Under the pieces are notes generated by a model that saw only the letters and a list, made by a program, of their open reading frames with translations, was not told the origin of the DNA and ran no database searches. From Nilaparvata lugens (Eukaryota; Arthropoda; Insecta; Hemiptera; Delphacidae): a DNA stretch of 64,000 bases. The stretch spans positions 40,226,368-40,290,367 of the forward strand of contig NC_052507.1 of assembly GCF_014356525.2 (NCBI RefSeq). The letters run 5' to 3'. Shown here in pieces: positions 35,175 to 44,524 of the stretch. Both the position numbers and the translations under genes were made by a program. Positions within the stretch are counted from its first letter, which is position 1. Each line of letters begins with the position of its first letter.

Positions 35175-35303
35175 TGTTGGGTGCCAAATCATGTAGAGCT
35201 TTTCCTGGGGGAGTCACTCTCACCTCCAAGGATAAGTCGATACACATATAAAGAATCAGATGTGGAATGCAAATAGTCCCACACCACTGGCCAAATCATG
35301 TAG
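35175..35303 (-). repeat. Two extra primer-site-like repeats in the leader
   Basis: GTTGGGTGCCAAATCATGTA (35175-35194) and GGCCAAATCATGTAGTG (35289-35305) echo the true junction GTTGGGCGCCAAATCATGTG, where the primer site meets the LTR. On the minus strand they carry degenerate TGGCACCCAAC or TGGCC starts. They look like duplicated LTR/primer-site junctions, perhaps from slippage or mispriming during reverse transcription. Confidence 0.6.
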
Positions 35304-35317
35304 TGTTGTATCTAAAT

Positions 35318-35335
35318 GCCCCACGTTGGGCGCCA
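35318..35335 (-). promoter_or_regulatory. Primer-binding site matching tRNA-Lys1,2
   Basis: The minus strand reads TGGCGCCCAACGTGGGGC, five bases after the 5' LTR. This 18-mer is the sequence classically complementary to the 3' end of tRNA-Lys1,2 in several retroelements. It fixes the element's orientation. Confidence 0.88.
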
Positions 35336-35340
35336 AATCA

Positions 35341-37751
35341 TGTGGTGTATTTTTTGAAGGCTTCACACATGTAGGGTGAATCTTGTACTGAATCAATGGT
35401 GTAGAGGCTATAAATTTTGCAATGGCGTGTGTGGACGCTGAGTGTACACCAGACTGATTGACTCACTACAAGATTCAATACAATTGTCGGAATTGCGGGA
35501 GGCCTAAACGCTCGCTCACCCTTGATTCTTCTAATGACAGATTGTATAATGATGAAATTTTTATAAGTAGTGTAGCGGACGCTAAACACTGAATACGGAT
35601 ACCTTAAAATTATTACCTGTGAAGAATGAGCATACAAAATCATACAGGTCAAGCAAAAATCCCGATGTAGATAATTTACAGGACTGCGTCTCTAATAAGT
35701 TCTGAAGGATTAAAATATGGTATTTGGACCAAATATCGTTCAGAATATACTTCGAGAACAGAGTCTTGTCGGGTTTTAAGCTCTATTGTAGGAATTTATA
35801 TGATCTCTGGCTGCATCTGCTGTACAATTGATGTGTTCGCTCCTAAGTCGAGGTTGGTAACAGATAAAAGCTGATATATGAGCAGGTAAGGACAAAGAAT
35901 AAATATCTCGATCTGACCCCACTCACTACATCCACTTAGACCTGTTCCAATATCCAGCTTAATTCAATTATTCCAATGATCGTATTCGATTGGTTCTTGA
36001 TGATATAGAACGTATCAGACACAATAATTGACAGGCTTAAGAAATAATCGAACTCAGAAAACGAATTAACAAAACTGGAATATATTATAATAAAATATAT
36101 GATCTCACAGTGCAGATTCAGAATATAATTTACAGATTGAAAGTGGTTTAACATTAACAAAAATGATTAGCAATTTTCTTGTACTTGCATGATACCATGC
36201 GTGATTCGACAGAATTTTACAATTGATAAAATTGAACAGTTTTGAAAAAATGGTGAAAAAATGAATTATAAAATATTTTTAAAATGCTCGGGGTCGTGGT
36301 TCTGGCAGCGGAGGATAGCTAATCAACTACAAGTTCTTGGAAATTCTACATGAATAAATTCTAGGCTCTTAAATGCTAAAGCACTTGTCGGCGTGGCCAA
36401 TAATTTAACGAAGAAAAATTTATATTTCTGAACTGTAATATTTTTCGAAGCGTAGATTGGGGCCCCTTTAAACTTATAACACGTGAAATTCCTTGGTGGT
36501 CGTGGTTTTCTTCTTTAGATCAAAAATCGTTTGATCGGCAGCGGGTCCAGGCTTTGGTTTCAGCACGTGGGGAATTTTAATTTAATATTTCCTTCACCAA
36601 ATTAATTAAGGGATGATTTAACTTTAAACTTTTAAATTTATCGATTGATGAAAATAAATTTACAAATAACAAATAGATTGGCCTAAAATATTGGCTCACA
36701 AAGAAAACATATAAAATCGAACAAGAATTTTTTACGAATAGGTCTTGGTAACTATAAAGAGATCTGAACGGTGAGGATTTCAAAAGGGAAGTGCTGTCTT
36801 TTTCTCTAAGCTTCTTGGCTAGACCTTTCTTCTGAGAATCTTGATGTAATAATTTGCATGAAAATTTGCCATTGGTAGGACGCTTGTGACGTAGACGTGA
36901 CGTCAGTGGCAGGCAGTAGAATATAATTCCTTAATTACAATAATAATTCAATTTATGTAATTCTTAAAACTGCTTAATCTTCTAGACATAGTTCCTCTCA
37001 TACAATGTACATGTGCTAGCGTATATGATAAGGCAGGTTTGTTGTCTGATAGTAGATTAACATGTGTTGCTTTCAAACGATCACCTTTTTGGTGCTATTT
37101 TTATGCACTATGATTGGCTTAGGCTTGCCAAAGAGATTTAATTACCATGTGGTTCAGTTGAAGTAATAATTAATAAATTAGTATTCTTATACAATTTTTA
37201 TTATGTCTGAGACTGTTATAATTAATTTCTGCTGTTTTTATCAATAATATACATTTCATGCTATGACCTAGTTAGTTACAATAAGACCTGACATATAATA
37301 TAATTTCTTGAGTAATAAATAATTTCAACAATAATACGTACATTTTTATTTTTTTATTTGGAATTCTTGGTCCTTTATTGATAGTTTTATAATTTTTAGG
37401 AATGATATTATACCTGGCATGAAAACCGGCATGACATTTGACAATACTTTGAATCAGTCAGCTGTGTTCTGGCTGCTTTAAACATCTGATCGATAGTAAA
37501 CAAAGTGTAACCTCAAATTCAATGAGCAATTCATAAATAATTCGTGCTTTATTTGCAGAATAATTATAATTTTATTGAATAATTTTCTAGAAAATATTCA
37601 GTACAGAACGGTACTCTTATCTAATATACAGTTACTGATAAGTAAGCTTTATCGCTCGGTCGCTAACCATTCCTTTAGCAAATTCTTTCATTTTAAAAGG
37701 TAATCACAATTTTCTCTCTTCTCATGAGATCTATTTGAAAAATTCATCACA
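35341..37751 (-). repeat. 5' LTR
   Basis: 2411 bp, the upstream LTR in the minus orientation. It should contain the promoter. The TGACGTCA palindrome lies about 850 bp from its outer edge. Compared with the other LTR, visible changes include CG to TA near the inner edge (35348-35349), several C/T and G/A transitions, and a small cluster of four changes near 36868-36883. Confidence 0.92.
36898..36905. promoter_or_regulatory. CRE-type site in the LTR
   Basis: TGACGTCA, the full consensus for CREB/ATF-type bZIP factors, sits in GACGTAGACGTGACGTCAGT and is kept identical in the other LTR at 30448-30455 although nearby bases differ. An upstream GACGTAG half-site adds to it. A role as an LTR promoter or enhancer element is inferred. 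Confidence 0.5.
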
Positions 37752-37786
<35 letters not shown>

Positions 37787-37857
37787 ATATATATATCAGT
37801 ATTTCCGTCTTCTCTGATAACCCTAGTGACAAAAATTATAACTGAGAGGATCCAATA
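37752..37857. repeat. AT tract and fused duplicate at the right flank of the LTR element
   Basis: An AT tract with one TT interruption (37752-37796) is followed by a copy of 28169-28212 joined to a copy of 28571-28590, omitting 358 bp. The sequence then diverges with TCTATATATATTTAAG. Confidence 0.7.
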
Positions 37858-38570
37858 TCTATATATATTTAAGTGATTAGGGGCTATTATGCACATCTCC
37901 AATAGAGATATCAAGTCCAATCTCAAACAATGTGTAATAAGCTGTCGTTGATTGATGATAAGCTGCTCTGACCTAATTTGGTTTACCAAGGTGATCGACA
38001 GTGTAATTAGACATTGAGATTCTCTAATGTCTCAAACGTTAGCGAGATGTGTGGGAAATGTGTGTTAGGCTAAAACTCAATACTATTGAAGATATTCTAT
38101 GTATTGAGGAATCACAATTCTTGATGAAAGTGAGATTGATGTCGGTTGGGAGGAAACTTCATTGGAGAGGCTTTGGAGAGCTCGAGATTCTAGCTGTGAT
38201 GTAGGAAATAGAACATTCTTATATCAACGTGGAAGTTCAGAAGATTTTAGAGAATAAGAACATCGGAACCCACACAGAAAACTTACTGGACTATAATTAT
38301 TGTTTCATTCCTACACAAGTATATAATATTTAACTAGTAGTTCTGTGAACAGGAGACCTCACGCAGTATTCTCATCCTCAAGTACCTGATTGAAACTATA
38401 GACCTAATGGAAATACAGCAATAGACTGGCTTCTCCACAAATCTGTGTAATCACTTGTCAGCTGATTTATGATGAATAATATTCTATAGTGTAATTTTTA
38501 CTTTCCTCGCCATATTACCATATATAGTCCAGTCACTATATACATTGGTGCATGCAATTCATATTGTAGT
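37858..38570. other. Unassigned intronic DNA
   Basis: No gene seen. A truncated end of the CA-tract family (TTTTTACTTTCCTCGCC and ATATTACCATA) lies at 38491-38525. Confidence 0.45.
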
Positions 38571-38956
38571 TCTGATTTTTACTTTCCTTGCCCTATTACC
38601 ATAGGTAAGGAAAGTATTGCTTTCCGAAAAAAATTAAGGTACCCCAATTTCTAAATTTCTATACGTTTCAAGGTTCCCTGAGTCCAAAAAAGTGGTTTTT
38701 GGGTATTGGTCTGTATGTATGTGTGTGTGTGTATGAGTGTATGTGCGTCTGTGTACACGATATCTCATCTCCCAATTAACGGAATGACTTGAAATTTGGA
38801 ACTTAAGGTCCTTACAATATAAGGATCCGACACGAACAATTTTGATCAAATGCAATTCAAGATGGCGGCTGAAATGGCGAAAATGTTGTCAAAAACAGTG
38901 TTTTTCGCGATTTTCTCGGAAACGGCTCCAACGATTTTGATTAATTTCATACTTAA
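38571..38956 (-). repeat. CA-tract repeat family, inverted copy
   Basis: This is the reverse complement of about 10790-11245: CTGATTTTTACTTTCCTTGCC, AATTAAGGTACCCCAATTTC, a short GT tract, CAATTAACGGAATGACTTG, and CGATTTTCTCGGAAACGGCT. It lies immediately next to the left end of the 3.5 kb inverted-repeat element and faces it, so the two can form a hairpin. Confidence 0.75.
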
Positions 38957-39604
38957 AAAAATCTGGTGTGGCGCACTCACACAACTTTCCTTGCCGTTAT
39001 GAAAATTGATCACCTGACGCTAGAAGTGTTCTCGCGAATTTCAAGTCTACTATTTAAAGATATGAGAAAGTTTGTGATAGGTCAATAACGCTGGAAACAC
39101 ACGACGTCAGCTATCTCTTCGTAGTGAATGATTTGATAGAACCAACAGTTTGCAATTTAATAATCACATTTTCTCGAATTTCAAGCTTATTTTCAATTTT
39201 AGGTGGAAATGTTACTGGTCATTAATTGCAGAGATTTTCATGCTCAATTTTCATTTTTCACTTGAAATTTTTTGTTCAAATTGTATATGAACGCTAATAA
39301 TTGAGAATCTAAAATCAAACTCTGCATAGATGAGGCGGAGCTCCTGAATTTTTTACAGATATGGGACTTGTAGCAGTTGATAGAGCTTATCAATTACTAT
39401 TTCAGGTATGAATTTGATCAACATCGTTGGAGCCGTTTTCGAGAAAATCGCGAAAACCCTGTTTTTGACAACATTTCCGTTATTTTAGCCGCCATCTTGA
39501 ATTGCATTTGATCGAAATTGTTCGTGTCAAATCCTTATAGTGTAAGGACCTTAAGTTCCAAATTTCTAGTCATTCCGTTAACTGGGAGATGAGATATAGT
39601 GTAC

Positions 39605-39682
39605 ACAGACACACACACACACACACGCACACGCACACACACACACATACACACACACACACAACACACACACACACACACA

Positions 39683-39727
<45 letters not shown>

Positions 39728-39728
39728 A

Positions 39729-39788
<60 letters not shown>

Positions 39789-39793
39789 CCACA

Positions 39794-39839
<46 letters not shown>

Positions 39840-39864
39840 CACACACACACACACACACACACAC

Positions 39865-39896
<32 letters not shown>

Positions 39897-39910
39897 ACAC
39901 ACACACACCA

Positions 39911-39947
<37 letters not shown>

Positions 39948-39963
39948 ACACACACACACACAC
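39605..39963. repeat. Long interrupted CA tract
   Basis: About 360 bp of CA repeats with recurring CCA or AACA interruptions at spacings of roughly 20-60 bp. The Thr-His frames on the plus strand and Val-Cys frames on the minus strand (up to 170 codons) arise from it and are not genes. Confidence 0.95.
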
Positions 39964-40205
39964 GCCCATTTTCCAATTTTCCAGTTTTCAGCTATTTCTG
40001 CCAAATCTAGTGATCGAACAGAAAAATTTGCTCATGCCTTTATTTTAGATTATAGAATTCTTAATAATATGAGATCATTCGGAACTCTCTATCTTCAATG
40101 AGTACTGAGTTATGATTTTTCCAAAATGAGTGAAATGTGAAGCAAAAAATCAATTTTGATGAATTTTAGTTTATGATCATCAATTTCTTCCGATTGTTAC
40201 CATTT

Positions 40206-41730
40206 AGATGTAAAATTCAAAATCTCTCTGGGCGTATTTTTGTGCTCTATAATCTGAGATTAGGTAGAGCTCTCCATCTTATGAAGATTTCCAGGTACAA
40301 GTGACAACAATGCTCCTTGTATTGTGAAAAACACCTAATTTTCAGCTTCAACAATCATCATCAACCACATTGTCCTCACATTGATATTTCACATAATGAC
40401 AAAAGTTCATGATATTATGTTCTATGAGAATCACCTGTTAGCTGCACTTCATTTCAGTATTTCCTAGTGGAGAGACGCGCTCAAGGACACCTCAAGGATC
40501 AAAATTTCAATCACTTATAACTTTTGACACAGTGCTCAGATTTATTCTTTCTACACTTCATTCTTCTCTTCTCGTCAAGGCGGTCCAAATTCATATACCA
40601 TAAGTCAAATTTGGTCGAAAAATGGAAGCTCTATTGTTGAGTGTACTTAAGCCCATATTCCAATATACAAAAAAAGGCCAATTTCTATATCCAATGCTGC
40701 ATGTCTTGTGATAAAATTTCTAAATCTAGTGAGAATGTGAAAATTGTCCCCCTCTACCCACTCGAATAAATGATACTTCCGATTCCAATCCAATTCGAAA
40801 GTTACAGAAGATTTTAAAAATGGCGATTTCGGTTTTTACAATTTTTCGTGATTTAACTGTTGATCAAGAGTGTCCAAAAGGAGTCTGATTCATCATAGAA
40901 ACTTACGATTGATTCCAAATTGTAGATAAATTCATCCTCTACGAGCTCAATTGCCTGAAATCCATCTTGAATCACTTTTCCCTATCATAGAACTTCCAAA
41001 ATCGTTAATATGAGAAAAATATCTATAATTTCCGGATTTTTTTCAACAATCAAAACTCACTTTACGAACATATTTTTCCATAAATCATTTACAGCAGATG
41101 AAAGAAAAAATTCTATTGTACATTTCAAGATCAAGTAATGATTTTTATAATGAGGGGTTACAGATATGCATATATGCATATTGTACATTTCAAGATCAAG
41201 TAATGATTTTTATAATGAGGGGTTACCGATATGCATAGATAGCTTTGGATATAGAAATTGGTCATTTTTTGGGTATTGGAATATGGGCTTAAGTACACTC
41301 AACAATAGAGCTTCCATTTTTCGACCAAATTTGACTTATGGTATATGAATTTGGACCGCCTTAACGGGACGAGAAGAATGAAGTGTAGAAAGAATAAATC
41401 TGAGCACTGTGTCAAAAGTTATAAGTGATTGAAATTTTGATCCTTGAGGTGTCCTTAAGCGCGCCTCTCCACTAGGAAATACTGAAATGAAGTGCAGCTA
41501 ACAGGTGATTCTCATAGAACATATCATGAACTTTTGTCATTATGCGAAATATCAATGTGAGGACAATGTGGTTGGTGATGATTGTTGAAGCTGAAAATTG
41601 GGTGTTTTTCACAATACAAGGAGCATTGTTGTCAGGTGTACCTGGAAATCTTCATAAGATAGAGCGCTCTACCTAATCTCAGAATGTAGAGCACAAAAAT
41701 ACGCCCGGAGAGATTCAGAATTATACATCT
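40206..41730. repeat. Large inverted repeat (two ~0.49 kb arms)
   Basis: The left arm 40206-40693 and right arm 41246-41730 are reverse complements at over 90% by eye; CTGAGCACTGTGTCAAAAGT on the right mirrors ACTTTTGACACAGTGCTCAG on the left. The 552-bp spacer ends in a 65-bp direct duplication (41116-41180 and 41181-41245, TTGTACATTTCAAGATCAAG onward). A transcript across it would form a long double-stranded hairpin. Confidence 0.9.
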
Positions 41731-41750
41731 CTATATATTTTCTATATATA

Positions 41751-42130
41751 AGCCCTATCAACTGGCATGAGTCTCATTTCTGGGAAAATTCCATGAGCTC
41801 AGTAATATTCTTGAGAAAAATGGCGGATAATGACTAAAAAACCATGCTTTTCACGGTTTTCTCGAAAACGGCTTTAACGATTTTCTTCAAATTTAAACCA
41901 TGGATATTCATATGGCTATTCATAAGCCCTATCAAATAACATGAGTTTTTTCCTTGGAAAATTGCTGGAGCTCCGTAATATTCTCGAGAAAAATGGCGAA
42001 TAATTACTAAAAAACCAAGTTTTTCACGATTTTCTCAAAAATAACTTGACCGATTTTTGCATTCATACCCTGTACAGTTATTTATCAGCTCTATCAACTG
42101 GCATGAGTCTCCTTTCTGGGAAACCAATGG
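41751..42130. repeat. Tandem repeat of about 150-184 bp
   Basis: AGCCCTATCAACTGGCATGA (41751), AGCCCTATCAAATAACATGA (41935) and AGCTCTATCAACTGGCATGA (42087) each start a unit with GAGAAAAATGGCG and TTTTCACGATTTTCTC downstream. The third unit is incomplete. It lies inside the right part of the 3.5 kb element. Confidence 0.75.
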
Positions 42131-42485
42131 GGGGTCCACCCCATCATTTGGAAATGGACTTAGTAACCTCCTTCTCGTGCATGAGGTAGGTAGGTAGCGC
42201 AGTTCATAAAAAGAAAACATAGTCGAGATATTTCATCTGTAGAACAGCTGTTTTGACGACTTTAGAAAAATGACAACTAAAAAATCATCGAATTTCACAA
42301 TTATTCACACAGAGAAAAAGTACTTTGAAAACAATTATACATACACATATACAGAAGTCTGATCGTAGTTTCAAATATGAGCAAGGAAAGTTGTGTGAGA
42401 GTACCACACCAGATTTTTACTCTAATATTGGCGTATGAAGGAGGCTCCTTTTTCCTTTTATATTATCCTTGAAATGCAAAATTTC

Positions 42486-42664
42486 CAAACATTTAAACAT
42501 TTAAACATTTAAACATTTAAACATTTAAACATTTAAACATTTAAACATTCAAACATTAAACATTTAAACATTTGAACATTTGAACATTTACACATTCAAA
42601 CATTTAAACATCAAGAGAAATGCCGAACCGTCGACTTGAATCTTAGACCTCACTTCGCTCGGTC
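42486..42664 (-). repeat. Second member of the 8-bp minisatellite family
   Basis: ATTTAAAC units (TTTAAATG family on the minus strand) at 42486-42610 are followed by the inverted head GAGAAATGCC...CGTCGACTTGAATCTTAG and CTCACTTCGCTCGGTC. It is the reverse-orientation counterpart of 8577-9538, with about 15 units instead of over 100. Confidence 0.85.
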
Positions 42665-43301
42665 AAATATGAAATTTAAGTAATGAAAAAATCTAAATAA
42701 TAATTTCTGACACTAAAAATAACTGTAATTCTAATAAAAAGTAATTTTTCCCTTGAAAACCTCACAATTATATTCTTTTCGAGCATACATAATTTATTTT
42801 AGACTTTCATATTATTGCGATAAAATTGTCAATAAAAAGTTATATCTCCAAAGTTCTCAATCATTTCTGAGTTTCAGTATTTATCAAATCCAAAAAATTA
42901 AAATTACTGGAGATAATTGCATATTATAGCCTACTACAAGAACGTTCTCATCCACAATCATCTCATGAAATTGAACATGGCTTGTTTGAAACTTTTAGTC
43001 CTTGAAGTTCGAACTGGAAAATTTATGAAAATTATATTTTCTTTCACTGGAATGACGCATTACAATTTCAACCCTATGCAATCATTTATAGTATTGTTCG
43101 AACCTAAGTTCTGGTTCAGACAGGCATACTTCAACTCACATTGAGTTTTATGCAATGTTATCAGCTCTAACAATGAAACATCGTTTCACAAAATTTCCAT
43201 ACATGATTTCACACCGAGAATCTGGTGGATTTTCAAATTTCGGAAAATCGTTTTCTCTCACTGATTCAATGTTGAGGTTTCATTTTTTGTAATGTTTGCA
43301 G
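42665..43301. other. End of the long intron
   Basis: No element recognised. It ends with the acceptor TTTTTTGTAATGTTTGCAG before exon B. Confidence 0.6.
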
Positions 43302-43510
43302 TTACGACAGGCGAGGAGCAAATGAGTTCCAACCGAAACACTGGGCGGACGAAAGTTTCCTGGGTCAGCGAGCCGAGTTTATGGCGAAGGAGTCACCGAC
43401 ACATCTGCGACTCGACCGCATTCGTGAGTCCGACAGAGGCACCTACCGCTGTCGCGTCGACTTCAAGAAGTCGCCAACACGCAACAGCAAAGTCAATCTT
43501 GCCGTCATCA
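43302..43510 (+). CDS. Ig-domain exon B of the sidestep-family receptor
   Basis: Joined to exon A, TC plus T completes serine and the frame continues YDRRGANEFQPKHWADESFL, then GQRAEFMAKESPTHLRLDRI, RESDRGTYRCRVDFKKSPTR and NSKVNLAVI. The D-x-G-x-Y-x-C motif (DRGTYRC) supplies the F-strand cysteine that pairs with exon A's. HWADES, the RIRESDRGTYRCRVDFKKSPTRN stretch and the VNLAVI G strand are characteristic of sidestep proteins. The donor GTGAGTAG gives a phase 1 exit, so the two exons form a symmetric phase 1 to phase 1 Ig module of about 115 residues. Codons are GC-richer than the surroundings, as expected for conserved coding DNA. Later domains of the protein lie outside the recognised part of the window. 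Confidence 0.92.
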
Positions 43511-44513
43511 GTGAGTAGCCTAGCCGCACTAACTAATTTCTTCATCTCTGACGTTTGCAACTCCAATTTTTCTGATTGTTCAGACTTTTTTCCTATAGTG
43601 AGGTTCTTTTCTGATCGTCATCATTGATCAAATAGGAAAAATTAGTGCTATTTATGATGCATCATGACCGTCTGCTGTGAATTCTACTCTAGACAATCAT
43701 TTTCTTTATTCATTCAATTTTCAATACAATAACATTATCATCTTCCATGCAGGCCTGTTCTCCCAGATACAGTGCTATTAATGAATGGAGCTGATAAAAT
43801 ACATCGATTATGAATGATTATCTACAGATTTTGATTTTGGTGTTGTAGTGCTCAAGCAGACAAACTATTCTTCCCTTGGTATAGAATAATGATTTTCCCT
43901 TAGTTTCCCACGATCCTATTTATTTCTCAATGTAAGGTATGTGTCTCACCAATGATTCAGAATAATTTTTTGAAATTAAAATGTTTCTGATGAATTCAAT
44001 GCATAAGTCCTTATTAGTTTGAGTACTCAAGCAACATTGCTCTCTTGAATATGTGGCCAATGTTCGATAAAAGGATGGTTCAAGGTATTCTATATTGTGA
44101 ATAGTATTTTATCTCTTTTTATTTTTTGTTTCAAATGTTGTCTTGCTCATAGTTCAACTCTGAAAATTCTTGAAACATTAAAAGTCAACATTAAAATATA
44201 GAAAGTCACTCGCACATTCTCATATTATCATACTTGATTATTCGATACTGGGCATATTCTTCAATGACTGGCGATTCCAATTTATTCAATTATGAAATAC
44301 TCAACTCTCAATCTTACATTCTCATCAATCTCCGGTTAGACTCTTAACTTGGGCTTATGATAACTGAATTTGATAGTTATTCGTTTTCCTGAATAGAACA
44401 ATTAAATTTGAAAAAATTAACAAGATTTCCACTTTGTATTCTCACCATGTCTTCCTTCTCCATTACTGAATCTCGGTTCTCCATCACTCTTAGCTCCAAT
44501 ATATTGCACAGGA
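43511..44513. other. Start of the next intron, no feature recognised
   Basis: AT-rich DNA from the exon B donor to the LINE's left target-site duplication. No coding motif on either strand. Confidence 0.5.
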
Positions 44514-44524
44514 CACTGCAATCT

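Larger units (their letters stand above)
28891..37751 (-). mobile_element. Gag-only LTR retrotransposon with 2.4 kb LTRs
   Basis: The two direct repeats (28891-31299 and 35341-37751) start TGTGGTG and end TTCATCACA, giving TG...CA ends. By hand comparison they differ by under twenty substitutions and about ten 1-2-base indels in 2.41 kb, so insertion is recent. The primer-binding site next to the right repeat reads on the minus strand, which fixes the orientation. The internal 4.0 kb holds a gag-like gene and an overlapping basic ORF, and nothing with protease, reverse transcriptase, RNase H or integrase motifs. The element is therefore non-autonomous, comparable to plant TR-GAG or large retrotransposon derivatives. 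Long LTRs with a lysine-tRNA primer recall the Osvaldo/Ulysses group of Ty3 elements; that link is inference. Confidence 0.9.
38957..42417. mobile_element. 3.5 kb non-autonomous element with terminal inverted repeats and foldback core
   Basis: The left end (38961-38994, ATCTGGTGTGGCGCACTCAC then ACAACTTTCCTTGC) mirrors the right end (42381-42413, GCAAGGAAAGTTGTGTGAGA then GTACCACACCAGAT) with few mismatches. In order it contains a family body, a 360-bp CA tract, a large inverted repeat with 0.49 kb arms, and a 150-184-bp tandem repeat. No transposase frame is visible. The GAGCCGTTTTCGAGAAAATC motif appears in one direction on the left (39430) and inverted on the right (41860), so near-terminal parts are also inverted copies. 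The element class is unknown. Confidence 0.7.

Noticed and set aside
28891..37751. Simple segmental duplication or assembly duplication instead of an LTR element
   Set aside because: TG...CA ends, a primer-binding site five bases from one copy, a G-rich tract at the other and a gag-like gene between them all fit an LTR element.
39535..40101. Long Thr-His and Val-Cys frames on both strands
   Set aside because: They are pure translations of the CA/GT tract and open in all phases because a dinucleotide repeat has no stops.
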